A stretch of DNA of 64,000 bases from Mesorhizobium sp. LMG 17147 (GTDB lineage: Bacteria; Pseudomonadota; Alphaproteobacteria; Rhizobiales; Rhizobiaceae), in contig NZ_JANCTC010000001.1 of assembly GCF_024297145.1 (NCBI RefSeq), positions 434,001 to 498,000 on the forward strand, read 5' to 3'. This document shows, one piece after another, positions 27,654-36,626 of the stretch (its first letter is position 1; each line of letters begins with the position of its first letter). The translations under genes were made by a program, and so were the position numbers. Under the pieces are notes generated by a model. It was not told the origin of the DNA. It searched no databases and saw only the letters and a program-made list of their open reading frames with translations.

Positions 27654-28550
27654 ATGAAAAAAGTCAGGAAGGCAGTCATACCGGTGGCAGGGCTTGGAAC
27701 GCGGTTCCTGCCGGCGACCAAATCCATGCCCAAGGAAATGCTGCCGGTGGTCGACAGGCCTGTCGTGCAATATGCGGTGGATGAGGCGTTCGAGGCAGGC
27801 ATCGAGCACATCGTCTTCGTTACCGGCCGCAACAAGGCGGTGATCGAGGACTATTTCGACCTGCATCCTGAACTGATCGGAACCCTGGAGCAGAGCGGCA
27901 AGAAGGCGCAGCTTGAAGCGCTCGAAAGCCTGCTTCCCGTCGCCGGCGCGACAAGTTTCATCCGCCAGCAGTCGCCGCAGGGCCTCGGCCATGCCGTGTG
28001 GTGCGCGCGCGAAGTCATCGGCGACGAGCCCTTTGCATTGCTTTTGCCGGACATGGTGTCCTTTGGCGGGCGCGGCTGTCTCGCCGAAGTCGCCGATCTT
28101 TATGCACAGACCGGCGCAAACGTCATCGCCGTCGAGCGTTGCGACCCGACCGAGACCAGCAAATACGGCATTGTCGGCCGCGGCGCGGATGTCGGCACTG
28201 GCTTCGAGGTGACGGCCATGGTCGAAAAGCCGGCTCCGGCCAACGCCCCGTCGAACTTTTACATCAACGGCCGCTACATCCTGCAGCCCGAGATATTCTC
28301 GCTGCTGGGCAGCCAGCAACGCGGCGCCGGCAACGAGATCCAACTGACCGACGCGATGGTGCGCCTCGCACAGACGCAAGCCTTCTTTGCCCAGCCTTTC
28401 GACGGCCGCATGTTCGACTGCGGTTCGAAGGAGGGCTTTATCCAGGCCAATATCGCTTTCGCGCTGGCGCGAGAGGATATGAAGGGCCCGATCTTCGATA
28501 TGCTGCAGGAATTCGTCCGGTCGCATCAGCGTCGGGAAGAAGCCGCATAA
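27654..28550 (+). CDS. exoN: UTP-glucose-1-phosphate uridylyltransferase (ExoN/GalU)
   Basis: A 298-residue nucleotidyltransferase that makes UDP-glucose, the donor for most sugars of this polymer and the substrate of Ugd. The N-terminal signature is [18 protein letters not shown] (residues 14-31), with the catalytic Lys region KPAPA and the conserved FYINGRY. The length is normal. AGAAGG lies 9 nt before the ATG. The position between exoO and exoP identifies it as exoN. Confidence 0.94.
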   Translation: MKKVRKAVIPVAGLGTRFLPATKSMPKEMLPVVDRPVVQYAVDEAFEAGIEHIVFVTGRNKAVIEDYFDLHPELIGTLEQSGKKAQLEALESLLPVAGATSFIRQQSPQGLGHAVWCAREVIGDEPFALLLPDMVSFGGRGCLAEVADLYAQTGANVIAVERCDPTETSKYGIVGRGADVGTGFEVTAMVEKPAPANAPSNFYINGRYILQPEIFSLLGSQQRGAGNEIQLTDAMVRLAQTQAFFAQPFDGRMFDCGSKEGFIQANIAFALAREDMKGPIFDMLQEFVRSHQRREEAA

Positions 28551-28700
28551 TGTCCATTTTTTCGAGGCATTGTGGGTGCGGCTGATGACGCAGGACAGGC
28601 CCGTTGCGCCGCGCGTAACGCGCACTGTCCGGCGCAAGGTTTGCACCCTATGTCCCGACCTTCGAGGCGGTAGCGCCTGCAAACTAGAATTGGACCGAAG

Positions 28701-31121
28701 ATGAACTATGCCAATTTTCCTGTCGAGAAGAGGACGCCATTGCCGGCTTCGAGTGCGGCAAACGCCGAAGACTTCATCGACATCGAGCGCCTGCTTGGCA
28801 TGGCCGCGCGGCAGGCGAAAGTGGTTGCCGCCTGTGCCGTCATCGGTCTCTTTCTCGGCGTCCTCTATTTGCAGACGACGCCTCCTACCTATGTGGCGAC
28901 GAGCAGCGTGCTGATCGACGAAGGATTGAACAAGGTCGTCGACGACATTTCGGCGGCGTCGGTCAGCATGCAGACCGACTCCGCCGTTCTGAGCCAGATC
29001 GAAATTCTGCAGTCGGCCAGGCTGGCGGGGGTGGTCGTCGACAAGCTGAAGCTCGATCAGAACGACGCTTTCATGAACCCTCCGACGTCGGCCCTGTCGA
29101 AGGTCGCAGGCTTTGTACGCGGTATCATCCAGTCTGTCCGCCCCAAGCGCGCCGCTAGCACGACCGACGTCACTCAGCTTGATGCTGCGACGCGTGACGC
29201 GATCACCGCATCGTCGTCGCCCCGTGACTACGCAATCTTCAAACTGCAGAACCAACTCGACGCCGAGCGGATCGGCCGAAGCTTTGTCATCAGCATCTCC
29301 TTCCAGGCGACTGATCCGGCGCTTGCGACCGCCATCACCAAGGCCTATGCCGACGCCTATCTCGCCGATCAGCTCGATGCCAGCTTCGACGCGACCGAGC
29401 GGGCGGCGGTCTGGCTGCAAGGCCGGCTGACCGAGCTTCGTGAGAGCTCCCAGGCGGCCGCACTGGCGGTCGAAAAGTTCAGGGCCGAACATGGATTGGC
29501 CGTCAATGACGGCCAGCTGATCAGCGACAAGCAACTGTCCGATCTCAACACCCAGCTGATCGTCGCGCAGGCCGATACCGCACGTGCCGGCGCCCGCTAT
29601 CAGCAGTACAAGTCAATCGTCGAAAGCGGCTCGGACAATGCGTTCAAGGACGCTGCGATATCGAACGACCAGCCGAGCAGCTCGGTCATCACGACGCTCA
29701 AGAACCGCTATCTCACCGTCGCCAAGCGGCAGCAGGATGTCGAAGCCAATTTCGGCCCGCAACATCCGCAGGCCGTCGCGCTCGCCAAGGAGAAGGCCGA
29801 CATATCGGCGCAGATTTTCGGCGAGCTGAAGCAGCTCACCGAAAGCTACCGCAACGAATACGAGGTCGCTCTGGCGCGCGAGACCGCGCTCCGCGCAAAT
29901 GTCGCCTTGGCGGCAGGCAAGAGCTCCATCGACAACCAGTCGCAGGTCAAGCTGCGTGAACTGGAGCAGAAGGCGACGGCGCTCTCGACGCTCTATCAGA
30001 CATTCCTGAACCGCTATGAGGAGGCTGCACAGCAGCAATCCTTCCCGGTCGGCAAGATCCGGGTCATCTCTGATGCGACGATGCCGCAGTCGGCCGCAAC
30101 CCCGCGGACGGCCATCGTGCTGGGGCTTTCGCTGGCGCTTGGCATAATGATGGGGGCCGGGGTTGGCGGCCTGAATGAATTCAGGGAACGGTTCTTCAGG
30201 ACCGGCGAGGATGTGCGCGACCGCGTCGGCCTCAGATTCCTCGGCTACCTGCCGGTCATCGGCAAGGCTGGGAAGGACGACCAGCGCGACGACGGTCAGC
30301 CCGACGTCAAGGCCGCCGAAACCAGGACTGCCAAGTCCTCCAAATCCCAGTCCTCCAAGACATTGTCGGCAGCCGAAAAACGTGCGCGCATGCGGGTAAC
30401 CGTCGATGCACCGGCGTCAATGTTCTCCGAGACGCTGCGCAACGCCAAGATCGCCTTCGATGTCGTGATGGAAGGCCAGGGCAGCCGGGTCATTGGTGTG
30501 ATCTCGGTACTGCCCGGCGAAGGCAAGTCGACGGTTGCCGCCAATCTTGCCGGGCTGCTTGCGGCCAACGGATCGAAAACGCTGCTGATCGACGGTGACT
30601 TGCGCAACCCCGGCCTCAGCCGCAGCCTTGGCATGGAGGCCGAGCAAGGCCTGATGGAAGCGGTGGTGAGCGGGCGGACCTGGCAGTCGGTCGGCAAGAT
30701 CGACCGGCAGACCAAGCTGGCGATCATCCCGGCCGTCCTGCGTGGCCATTTTTCGCACACCAGCGAGCTTCTGTCTTCGGCCGGCATGCGGCGCTTCATT
30801 GACAATGCCAAGGAAACTTTCGAATACATCATCGTCGATCTGCCGCCGCTCGGGCCAGTCGTCGACGCCAAGGCCTTCGCCCCGCTTGTCGACGGTTTCG
30901 TGCTGGTCGCCGAGTGGGGACGCACGCCGCGGGCAATGGTGCAGTCCGTGCTGAGCTCAGAACCCTATATCGCCAAGAAGATCGTCGGCGCGGTTCTGAA
31001 CAAGGTCGAATTGAAGAAACTGGCCAAGTATGGCTCGATCGGCGGCTCCGAAAGATTCTTCGACAAATATTCGAGCTATTATCTGGAAAAATCGGAAGCG
31101 CGCACAAAGGCGGCCGCCTGA
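28701..31121 (+). CDS. exoP: Chain-length regulator/tyrosine autokinase ExoP
   Basis: An 806-residue inner-membrane protein: an N-terminal Wzz domain with helix near residues 45-65, a long periplasmic coiled-coil, a second helix near 470-492 (IVLGLSLALGIMMGAGVGGL), and a cytoplasmic BY-kinase. Kinase motifs are Walker A PGEGKST near 608, LLIDGDLRNPG near 630 and the Walker B YIIVDLPPL near 712. The C-terminus holds a small Tyr group (YSSYY) rather than a long cluster. It controls polymer length with ExoQ. A linker rich in Ser and Lys (about 535-560) precedes the kinase. It is the last gene of the exoLAMONP run. Confidence 0.93.
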   Translation: MNYANFPVEKRTPLPASSAANAEDFIDIERLLGMAARQAKVVAACAVIGLFLGVLYLQTTPPTYVATSSVLIDEGLNKVVDDISAASVSMQTDSAVLSQIEILQSARLAGVVVDKLKLDQNDAFMNPPTSALSKVAGFVRGIIQSVRPKRAASTTDVTQLDAATRDAITASSSPRDYAIFKLQNQLDAERIGRSFVISISFQATDPALATAITKAYADAYLADQLDASFDATERAAVWLQGRLTELRESSQAAALAVEKFRAEHGLAVNDGQLISDKQLSDLNTQLIVAQADTARAGARYQQYKSIVESGSDNAFKDAAISNDQPSSSVITTLKNRYLTVAKRQQDVEANFGPQHPQAVALAKEKADISAQIFGELKQLTESYRNEYEVALARETALRANVALAAGKSSIDNQSQVKLRELEQKATALSTLYQTFLNRYEEAAQQQSFPVGKIRVISDATMPQSAATPRTAIVLGLSLALGIMMGAGVGGLNEFRERFFRTGEDVRDRVGLRFLGYLPVIGKAGKDDQRDDGQPDVKAAETRTAKSSKSQSSKTLSAAEKRARMRVTVDAPASMFSETLRNAKIAFDVVMEGQGSRVIGVISVLPGEGKSTVAANLAGLLAANGSKTLLIDGDLRNPGLSRSLGMEAEQGLMEAVVSGRTWQSVGKIDRQTKLAIIPAVLRGHFSHTSELLSSAGMRRFIDNAKETFEYIIVDLPPLGPVVDAKAFAPLVDGFVLVAEWGRTPRAMVQSVLSSEPYIAKKIVGAVLNKVELKKLAKYGSIGGSERFFDKYSSYYLEKSEARTKAAA

Positions 31122-31137
31122 GCGACGGATATCGCGC

Positions 31138-31902
31138 TCAGGAAAATATCAGCCTGGCGCGTTTGTCGGCGATCCTGACTGCGGTCAGCCGGCCGCTTTG
31201 GAAGGCGCCCGTGTCGATGCCAAGCCGGCGTCCCTCGAGCTTCGGAAACTCGACCGGCGTATGCCCGTGCACCACATAGCGGTCAAGAAGATGTGCGGCT
31301 TCGAAGAACTCCGAGCGGATGTTGAGCAGGTCGTCCTCATCTTGTGCGGCGAGGTCGATGCCCGGCCTGATGCCGGCATGAACGAATACGAATTTCGCCG
31401 AACAGACCATGACCGGCAGCGCACGCATGAAACTGACGTGGTCGGCGGGAATGATCTCTCGAATGCGCCCGTCGACCTCCTCGTTTGAATCGTAGAGATC
31501 GGCCATGCGCTCCGGGTCGACGCCGTAGGAAAACAGCGTTTGCAGGCCGCCTATCGCCAGCCACGACTCTCTCGAAATGATTCCGTCGAGATAGTTCAGC
31601 ATCACGACTTCGTGGTTACCAGCAAGACAGATACGCTGGAAGCCTTGGAGTGGCGGCGCCAGCAGATGATCGAGCACGCGCGCCGACTGCGGACCACGAT
31701 CGACGTAGTCGCCAAGCATGATGATGAGCTTGCGCCCCTCGAAAGACGCAGAATCGAGCAGGATGTTCTGCTCCAGGGAGCGAAGCTCCTTATAGCAGCC
31801 ATGCACGTCGCCGATCGCATAGACGACTGAGTCCCGGATATCGATCTCGAGCCGCTGGCGCGCCGCGGTCCGGGTGTTTCTCGATCGCTGGAACAAGGTC
31901 AC
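31138..31902 (-). CDS. Metallophosphoesterase (serine/threonine protein phosphatase-like)
   Basis: About 254 residues with all calcineurin-like metal motifs: GDVHG (residues 31-35), GDYVDRG (64-70) and GNHE (95-98), and later HAG and VHGHTP histidines. These define a PPP-type phosphatase or diadenosine-tetraphosphatase-like enzyme. The frame stays open into prpE; I chose the GTG at 31902 (MTLFQRSRN), which lies about 30 residues before the first motif. It converges with exoP, 16 bp apart. A link to ExoP dephosphorylation is tempting but it is not a low-molecular-weight tyrosine phosphatase. Confidence 0.83.
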   Translation of the reverse strand: MTLFQRSRNTRTAARQRLEIDIRDSVVYAIGDVHGCYKELRSLEQNILLDSASFEGRKLIIMLGDYVDRGPQSARVLDHLLAPPLQGFQRICLAGNHEVVMLNYLDGIISRESWLAIGGLQTLFSYGVDPERMADLYDSNEEVDGRIREIIPADHVSFMRALPVMVCSAKFVFVHAGIRPGIDLAAQDEDDLLNIRSEFFEAAHLLDRYVVHGHTPVEFPKLEGRRLGIDTGAFQSGRLTAVRIADKRARLIFS

Positions 31903-32021
31903 GAATGGCGTCTCGTATGTCTGTGAATGCGCCTCGATCTCGAAACAACATGGCGACGCAGCGCGTGGATACCATGTCTGGCACCGGTCGTTCCATACCG
32001 GAGCTTCGAACGCAACTCGGC

Positions 32022-33929
32022 TTACAGGCCGATCCCGCGGCCCTTCAGTGCTGCGGTGATCTCGTCGAGGATGGTGGGTTCGTCGATCGTCGCCGGCATG
32101 GCCCATTCCTCCTTGTCGGCGATCTTCTGCATGGTGCCGCGCAGGATCTTGCCGGAGCGCGTCTTCGGCAGGCGCTTGATCGTCACTACCGTCTTGAAGG
32201 CTGCGACAGGGCCGATCCGTTCGCGCACCAGCGTGACCACCTCGCTCTCGATGATCCCTGCATCGCGGTCGACGCCCGCATTCAGCACGACGAAGCCGAG
32301 TGGAACCTGGCCCTTCATCGCATCGGCAATGCCGACGACGGCGCATTCGGCAACGTCGGGATGCGCGGCCAGCACCTCCTCCATGGCGCCGGTCGAGAGC
32401 CGGTGGCCGGCGACATTGATGATGTCGTCAGTGCGGGCCATGACATAGAGATAACCGTCCTCGTCCATCATGCCGGCATCCGCGGTTTTGTAGAAGCCGG
32501 GGAATTCCTCGAGATAGGCTTGGCGAAACCGCTCGTCGGCATTCCACAGCGTCGGCAGGCAGCCGGGGGGCAGCGGCAATTTGACCACAACATTGCCGAG
32601 CGTACCGCGCGGCACGTCATGCCCGGCATCGTCGAGAACGCGGATGTCATAGCCGGGCATCGGCACGCCGGGCGAGCCGTATTTGACCGGCAGCAGGCCC
32701 AGTCCGGCGGGGTTGATGGTCATCGGCGAGCCGGTCTCGGTTTGCCACCAATGGTCGATCACCGGCACGTTCAATTTCTGCTCCGCCCATTTGATGGTTT
32801 CCGGATCGGCGCGCTCGCCGGCCAGGAACAAAGTACGGAATTTGGACAGGTCGTATTTCGGGACGAATTCGCCCTTCGGGTCCTGTCCTTTGATGGCGCG
32901 GAAGGCGGTTGGCGCGGTGAACAGCGCGACGACGCCGTGCTCGGCAATCACCCGCCAATAGGTGCCGGCATCGGGCGTGCCGACCGGCTTGCCCTCGAAC
33001 AGCACGGTCGTGCAGCCATGCAGCAGCGGGCCGTAGACGATGTAGGAATGGCCGACCACCCAGCCGACATCGGAAGCCGCCCAAAACACTTCGCCCGGCT
33101 TGACGCCGAACTCGTTTTCCATCGACCATTTCAGCGCGACCATATGGCCGCCATTGTCGCGCACGATGCCTTTCGGCTGGCCGGTCGTGCCCGACGTGTA
33201 GATGATGTAGAGCGGATCGGTGGCAAGCACCGGAACACAGTCGACATTGGCGCCGGCGGCCCGCTCACGCGCCACGGCGTCGGCATAGTCGATATCGTGA
33301 TTTTCCCTGAGCTCGCAGCGCAATTGGTCGCGCTGCAGGATGAGGCAGGCTTCGGGCTGGTGCCGCGACATCTCGATCGCTTTGTCAAGCAGCGGTTTAT
33401 AGGCAACGACGCGCCCTGGCTCCAGGCCGCAGGAAGCGGAGATGATCAGCTTCGGCTTGGCGTCGTCGATGCGGGTGGCGAGCTCATGCGAGGCAAAGCC
33501 GCCGAAGACCACCGAATGTACGGCGCCGATCCGCGCACAGGCAAGCATGGCGAAGGCTGCTTCCGGCACCATCGGCATGTAGATGATGACGCGATCGCCC
33601 TTTTGGATGCCGCGATTCTTGAGCACCGAGGTCAGCGCGACCACCTCGCGCTTCAACTCGGCATAGGTGAATTTTCTGATTGTGCCCGAAATCGCGCTGT
33701 CATGAATCAACGCGATCTGGTCGGCACGGCCGCCGGCCACGTGGCGGTCGACGGCATTGAAGCAGCTGTTGCAGGAAGCGCCGTTGAACCACCGGCCATA
33801 GACACCGGCATTGGCGTCGAACACGGTCTCGAAGGGCGAGAACCAGTCGATTGCGCCCGCGGCATCGGCCCAGAATTTTTCCGGGTCGCGTTTCCAGCCG
33901 TCATAGACCTCATGGTAGCGTGACGCCAT
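32022..33929 (-). CDS. prpE: Propionyl-CoA synthetase (acyl-CoA synthetase, PrpE type)
   Basis: A 635-residue AMP-forming acyl-CoA ligase. The ATP/AMP motif is YTSGTTGQPKGIVRDNGGH near residue 230; VRDNGGH after the core is typical of PrpE rather than Acs. WWQTETG near 400 and the catalytic Lys in TRSGKILRGTMQ near 590 are present, so the enzyme looks complete. It activates propionate (and acetate less well) to the CoA thioester. The ATG 33929 has GGAGGAAG 4 nt upstream; the frame is open a little further without homology. The upstream neighbour is divergent. Confidence 0.9.
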   Translation of the reverse strand: MASRYHEVYDGWKRDPEKFWADAAGAIDWFSPFETVFDANAGVYGRWFNGASCNSCFNAVDRHVAGGRADQIALIHDSAISGTIRKFTYAELKREVVALTSVLKNRGIQKGDRVIIYMPMVPEAAFAMLACARIGAVHSVVFGGFASHELATRIDDAKPKLIISASCGLEPGRVVAYKPLLDKAIEMSRHQPEACLILQRDQLRCELRENHDIDYADAVARERAAGANVDCVPVLATDPLYIIYTSGTTGQPKGIVRDNGGHMVALKWSMENEFGVKPGEVFWAASDVGWVVGHSYIVYGPLLHGCTTVLFEGKPVGTPDAGTYWRVIAEHGVVALFTAPTAFRAIKGQDPKGEFVPKYDLSKFRTLFLAGERADPETIKWAEQKLNVPVIDHWWQTETGSPMTINPAGLGLLPVKYGSPGVPMPGYDIRVLDDAGHDVPRGTLGNVVVKLPLPPGCLPTLWNADERFRQAYLEEFPGFYKTADAGMMDEDGYLYVMARTDDIINVAGHRLSTGAMEEVLAAHPDVAECAVVGIADAMKGQVPLGFVVLNAGVDRDAGIIESEVVTLVRERIGPVAAFKTVVTIKRLPKTRSGKILRGTMQKIADKEEWAMPATIDEPTILDEITAALKGRGIGL

Positions 33930-34101
33930 CCAGCTTCCTCCCCAGGAATGTTTGCTGTCCTTGAAATAGCGTATGCTGGTTTGTGTAACCATGTATTTGT
34001 GCTCTTCGTTTGCCGTCGTTCGAATTTGACGGCAAGTGCAGCGGTCCTCGTGGTCTACAGGTTGATATCGGCCGAATTTTCGACATTGGGGGCGGGGCGC
34101 G

Positions 34102-34898
34102 ATGAAACTGCGATACGAGCTTCGATGTGCCGTGGTTGCGACGCTTGCCCTGATGATTGCTTCAGCTGCTCAGGCCGGCGATGCGGCGGCACGGCGTATC
34201 ATCGGCTTTTCGCCCGACGGCAACTATTTCGCCTTCGAGCAGTATGGCACGCTCGACGCTGGTGCTTCGGATTCGGGCTGGTCGGAGATCGACATCATCG
34301 ACACCCGCACCGATCAGTTCGTCGGCGCAAGCCGATCCTCATCGTCGACGAGACGGAGGATTCGACGCTGACACTTGCGCAGGCGAGGGCACAGGCCGCG
34401 GAGCAGGCGGCGCCCTTACTGGCCAAATATTACATAGCGCCGCGTGGCGAACGGACTGGCTTCGACAAGTTCACCTTTCCCGAGGACATGGTCGCCTACA
34501 ACGACATTGCGCGCCTCGAGCAGGTTTCGCAGCAATGGCTTTCGCCGACCTATGACGAGCTTGGCATCTCGACCATTCAGCTCGAGCAGATTCTTGCCGA
34601 TAGCACGGCGGATTGTTCATCGAGTTTCGACGGGGCGCAGCAGGGCGAGACGACCGGCAAGGCGCTCGGCTTTCGCCTGACGCTGCAGGGCCAGGACGGC
34701 CATCCGATCAAGGTGTTGCACGAGGACAAGACCGTACCCGGTTCGAGGAATTGCCCGATCTCCTATAGCCTGTCGGAATCCTACACCTTCACCCCAGACG
34801 GCAAAGCGGGCGTGGTTGTCGTGCTCGTGCAGCGCTTCAGCCAGGGATTTGAAGGGCGTGACCGCCGTTTTCTCGCCGTGACAGGCCAGGTGCACTGA
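34102..34898 (+). pseudogene. DUF2259-type secreted protein, broken by a one-base frameshift
   Basis: Two frames together give one protein of about 265 residues. The first (34102-34326) has a signal peptide (VVATLALMIASAAQAGDAA) and IIGFSPDGNYFAFEQYG, the N-terminal hallmark of DUF2259 proteins; the second continues as KPILIVDETEDSTLTLAQAR to the stop at 34898. The break is at about 34327, where GTCGGCGCAAGCC would be in frame as GTCGGCGGCAAGCC. So one G appears lost. This could be a true pseudogene or a consensus error in a GC repeat. The function of the family is unknown. Confidence 0.72.
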
Positions 34899-34941
34899 GG
34901 CAACGCGCTGAGAAGTAGTCCGCTACCCGAGGTTGTTGTCC

Positions 34942-35058
34942 CTAAAGCGGGAGGGCAGCGAGCATAAGTCCGACCCCGCCGGCGATCAGCAAGGCGGCTG
35001 CCAGCATCTTTCCATGGCGCTCGAAACCCGTCGGCGCCCGATCCCAATTGTAACGCAT
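34942..35058 (-). CDS. 38-residue single-helix membrane peptide
   Basis: A short gene starting at the ATG at 35058 with GGGAG 7 nt upstream and ending TAG at 34942. It encodes a charged N-terminus (MRYNWDRAPTGFERHGK) followed by one hydrophobic helix (MLAAALLIAGGVGLMLAALP). The ribosome site, basic-in topology and compact helix are those of real small membrane proteins, and I believe similar short peptides occur in rhizobia. No function can be assigned. It is convergent with the DUF2259 gene. Confidence 0.55.
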   Translation of the reverse strand: MRYNWDRAPTGFERHGKMLAAALLIAGGVGLMLAALPL

Positions 35059-35182
35059 CCTCGAACTCCCCAAACCCGCAGATTCTTTATCTTACGCAGG
35101 GTGAGGAGGGCAACTGTCTGGCGATGTGCGGCGTTGCCGATACCGGTCTTGTCACCGACTATTTCTGGGGCATTCTCCGCCG

Positions 35183-36169
35183 CTACATGCCCCAGCGCAG
35201 TGCGGCCGTATGTACCGGTGCATCCCACCAAACAGCCGCCTCGTCGTCGAGCATGCTCAGCGTGATCGAACAGCCGGCCATGTCGAGCGAGGTCACATAG
35301 GACCCGACCAGCGACCGGGTCACCGTGACGCCATGCTTCTCGAAGATTTTGCGGGCGCTGTTGTACATCAGGTAAAGCTCCATCAACGGTGTGCCGCCAA
35401 AGCCGTTGACGAAGAGCAGCGCCTGGCCTCTGGCACCGTCGCCCAGGTCACCCAGAATTGCGGTGCAGATCTCCTCGGCGATGGCGTCGGCGCTTTTCAA
35501 TGTGTCGCGCCGCCTTCCGGGCTCGCCATGGATGCCGACCCCGAACTCCATCTCGCCGTCGCCGATATCGAAGGTCGGCCTGCCCGCCGCCGGCACGGTG
35601 CAACTGGTCAGCGCCACGCCCATCGAGCGCGTCGCGCCGTTGACGCGCTCGCCGAGCGCCTTCAACGGCTCCAGTGGCATGCCTTCTTCGGCCGCCGCGC
35701 CGACGATTTTCTCGACCACCAGCGTACCGGCGACGCCGCGCCGGCCGGTGGTGTAGGACGAGTTTTCGACCGCGACGTCGTCATTGGTCACGATTTGCAT
35801 CACGCCTTCCGACATTTCAGCGGCCATGTCGAAATTCATCACGTCGCCCTCGTAGTTCTTGACGATGAACAGGCAGCCGGCGCCCGTATTGACGACTTCG
35901 GCGGCCGCCATCATCTGGTCAGGCGTCGGCGAGGTGAATACCTGGCCGGGGCAGGCGGCATCCAGCATGCCGTGCCCGACGAATCCGCCATGCAGCGGCT
36001 CGTGACCCGAGCCGCCGCCGGAGATCAGCGCCACCTTGCCCGGCTTGAGCAGCTTGCGGCGGATGAATTTGTGCTCCTCGCCAAGCGCCAGGATATCGGC
36101 ATGTGCGGCAACGAAGCCGTCGAGGCTCTCGGTCAGCACCGTATCGACCGAATTCAGAAATTTCTTCAT
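35183..36169 (-). CDS. dhaK: Dihydroxyacetone kinase subunit DhaK (PEP-dependent type)
   Basis: A 328-residue DhaK that binds dihydroxyacetone covalently as a hemiaminal for phosphorylation. SGGGSGHEPLHGGFVG near residue 50 holds the substrate-site Gly/His residues, and the hemiaminal His is in VGIHGEPG near 214. It has no fused DhaL domain, the state seen in PTS-type kinases. It is the last gene of a run DhaL, EIIA, HPr, EI, 140-residue protein, DhaK on this strand. A GGAGAA site lies 5 nt before the ATG. Confidence 0.93.
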   Translation of the reverse strand: MKKFLNSVDTVLTESLDGFVAAHADILALGEEHKFIRRKLLKPGKVALISGGGSGHEPLHGGFVGHGMLDAACPGQVFTSPTPDQMMAAAEVVNTGAGCLFIVKNYEGDVMNFDMAAEMSEGVMQIVTNDDVAVENSSYTTGRRGVAGTLVVEKIVGAAAEEGMPLEPLKALGERVNGATRSMGVALTSCTVPAAGRPTFDIGDGEMEFGVGIHGEPGRRRDTLKSADAIAEEICTAILGDLGDGARGQALLFVNGFGGTPLMELYLMYNSARKIFEKHGVTVTRSLVGSYVTSLDMAGCSITLSMLDDEAAVWWDAPVHTAALRWGM

Positions 36170-36195
36170 GGCTGTTCTCCCGAAATAGCCCAGCG

Positions 36196-36618
36196 TCAGC
36201 TGCCCTTGCCGGCGATGCTGGTGATCTTCTGGATGAAATCGTTGACCGCCCGGTCGAGCGCCGCGTTCTGCTTGTCGTCGCCGAAATCGGGAACGATCAG
36301 CGAGACATGACGTGTCTTGCGCATCCCTGCGGCCAGCGACACCTTTCCCGGATGCGCCCGATGGTAGGCCTCAAGGAAATGATCGCGTTCGACCGGGCTG
36401 AAATGGCAGACGGAGAAGATAGCCGGCAAATGCTTCGCCGGGATCGGCGTCGAGTAGGCCGGGCTTGAAATCTGCGTGACGAAGCTGCGGTGTTTTCCAA
36501 GCGCGTCGGCGAGGCGCTGGCGCATGCCGGACGGGCGCTGGTCGATCACCTGCGACAGGATCGTCTTGTAGGCGCGGATCGCCTCTTCGGGGCCGGATTG
36601 CGGTGCCTTGTCTGCCAT
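36196..36618 (-). CDS. Uncharacterised protein in the dha operon with possible helix-turn-helix
   Basis: A 140-residue soluble protein between the EI gene and dhaK, 26 bp from dhaK and 8 bp from EI. Residues about 30-60 (RQRLADALGKHRSFVTQISS) look like a Cro/CI-type helix-turn-helix, with LADALGKHRS as the first helices and SFVTQI as recognition helix. The following HLPAIFSVCHFSPVERDHFL also resembles repressor-type helices. I know no characterised homologue. A dedicated regulator of dihydroxyacetone use, or a small adaptor of the kinase, are the two options; I favour the first at low confidence. Confidence 0.75.
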   Translation of the reverse strand: MADKAPQSGPEEAIRAYKTILSQVIDQRPSGMRQRLADALGKHRSFVTQISSPAYSTPIPAKHLPAIFSVCHFSPVERDHFLEAYHRAHPGKVSLAAGMRKTRHVSLIVPDFGDDKQNAALDRAVNDFIQKITSIAGKGS

Positions 36619-36626
36619 GCCGGGGC

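Noticed and set aside
27489-29534. A 681-codon open frame on the minus strand across exoN and the start of exoP
   Set aside because: It is antisense to two firmly identified genes, has the Arg/Asp/Gly/His-rich composition of shadow frames in GC-rich DNA, and crosses an intergenic region.
31905-33923. A 672-codon plus-strand frame opposite prpE
   Set aside because: It mirrors the codon pattern of prpE, shows no domain, and has low-complexity His/Asp-rich text.
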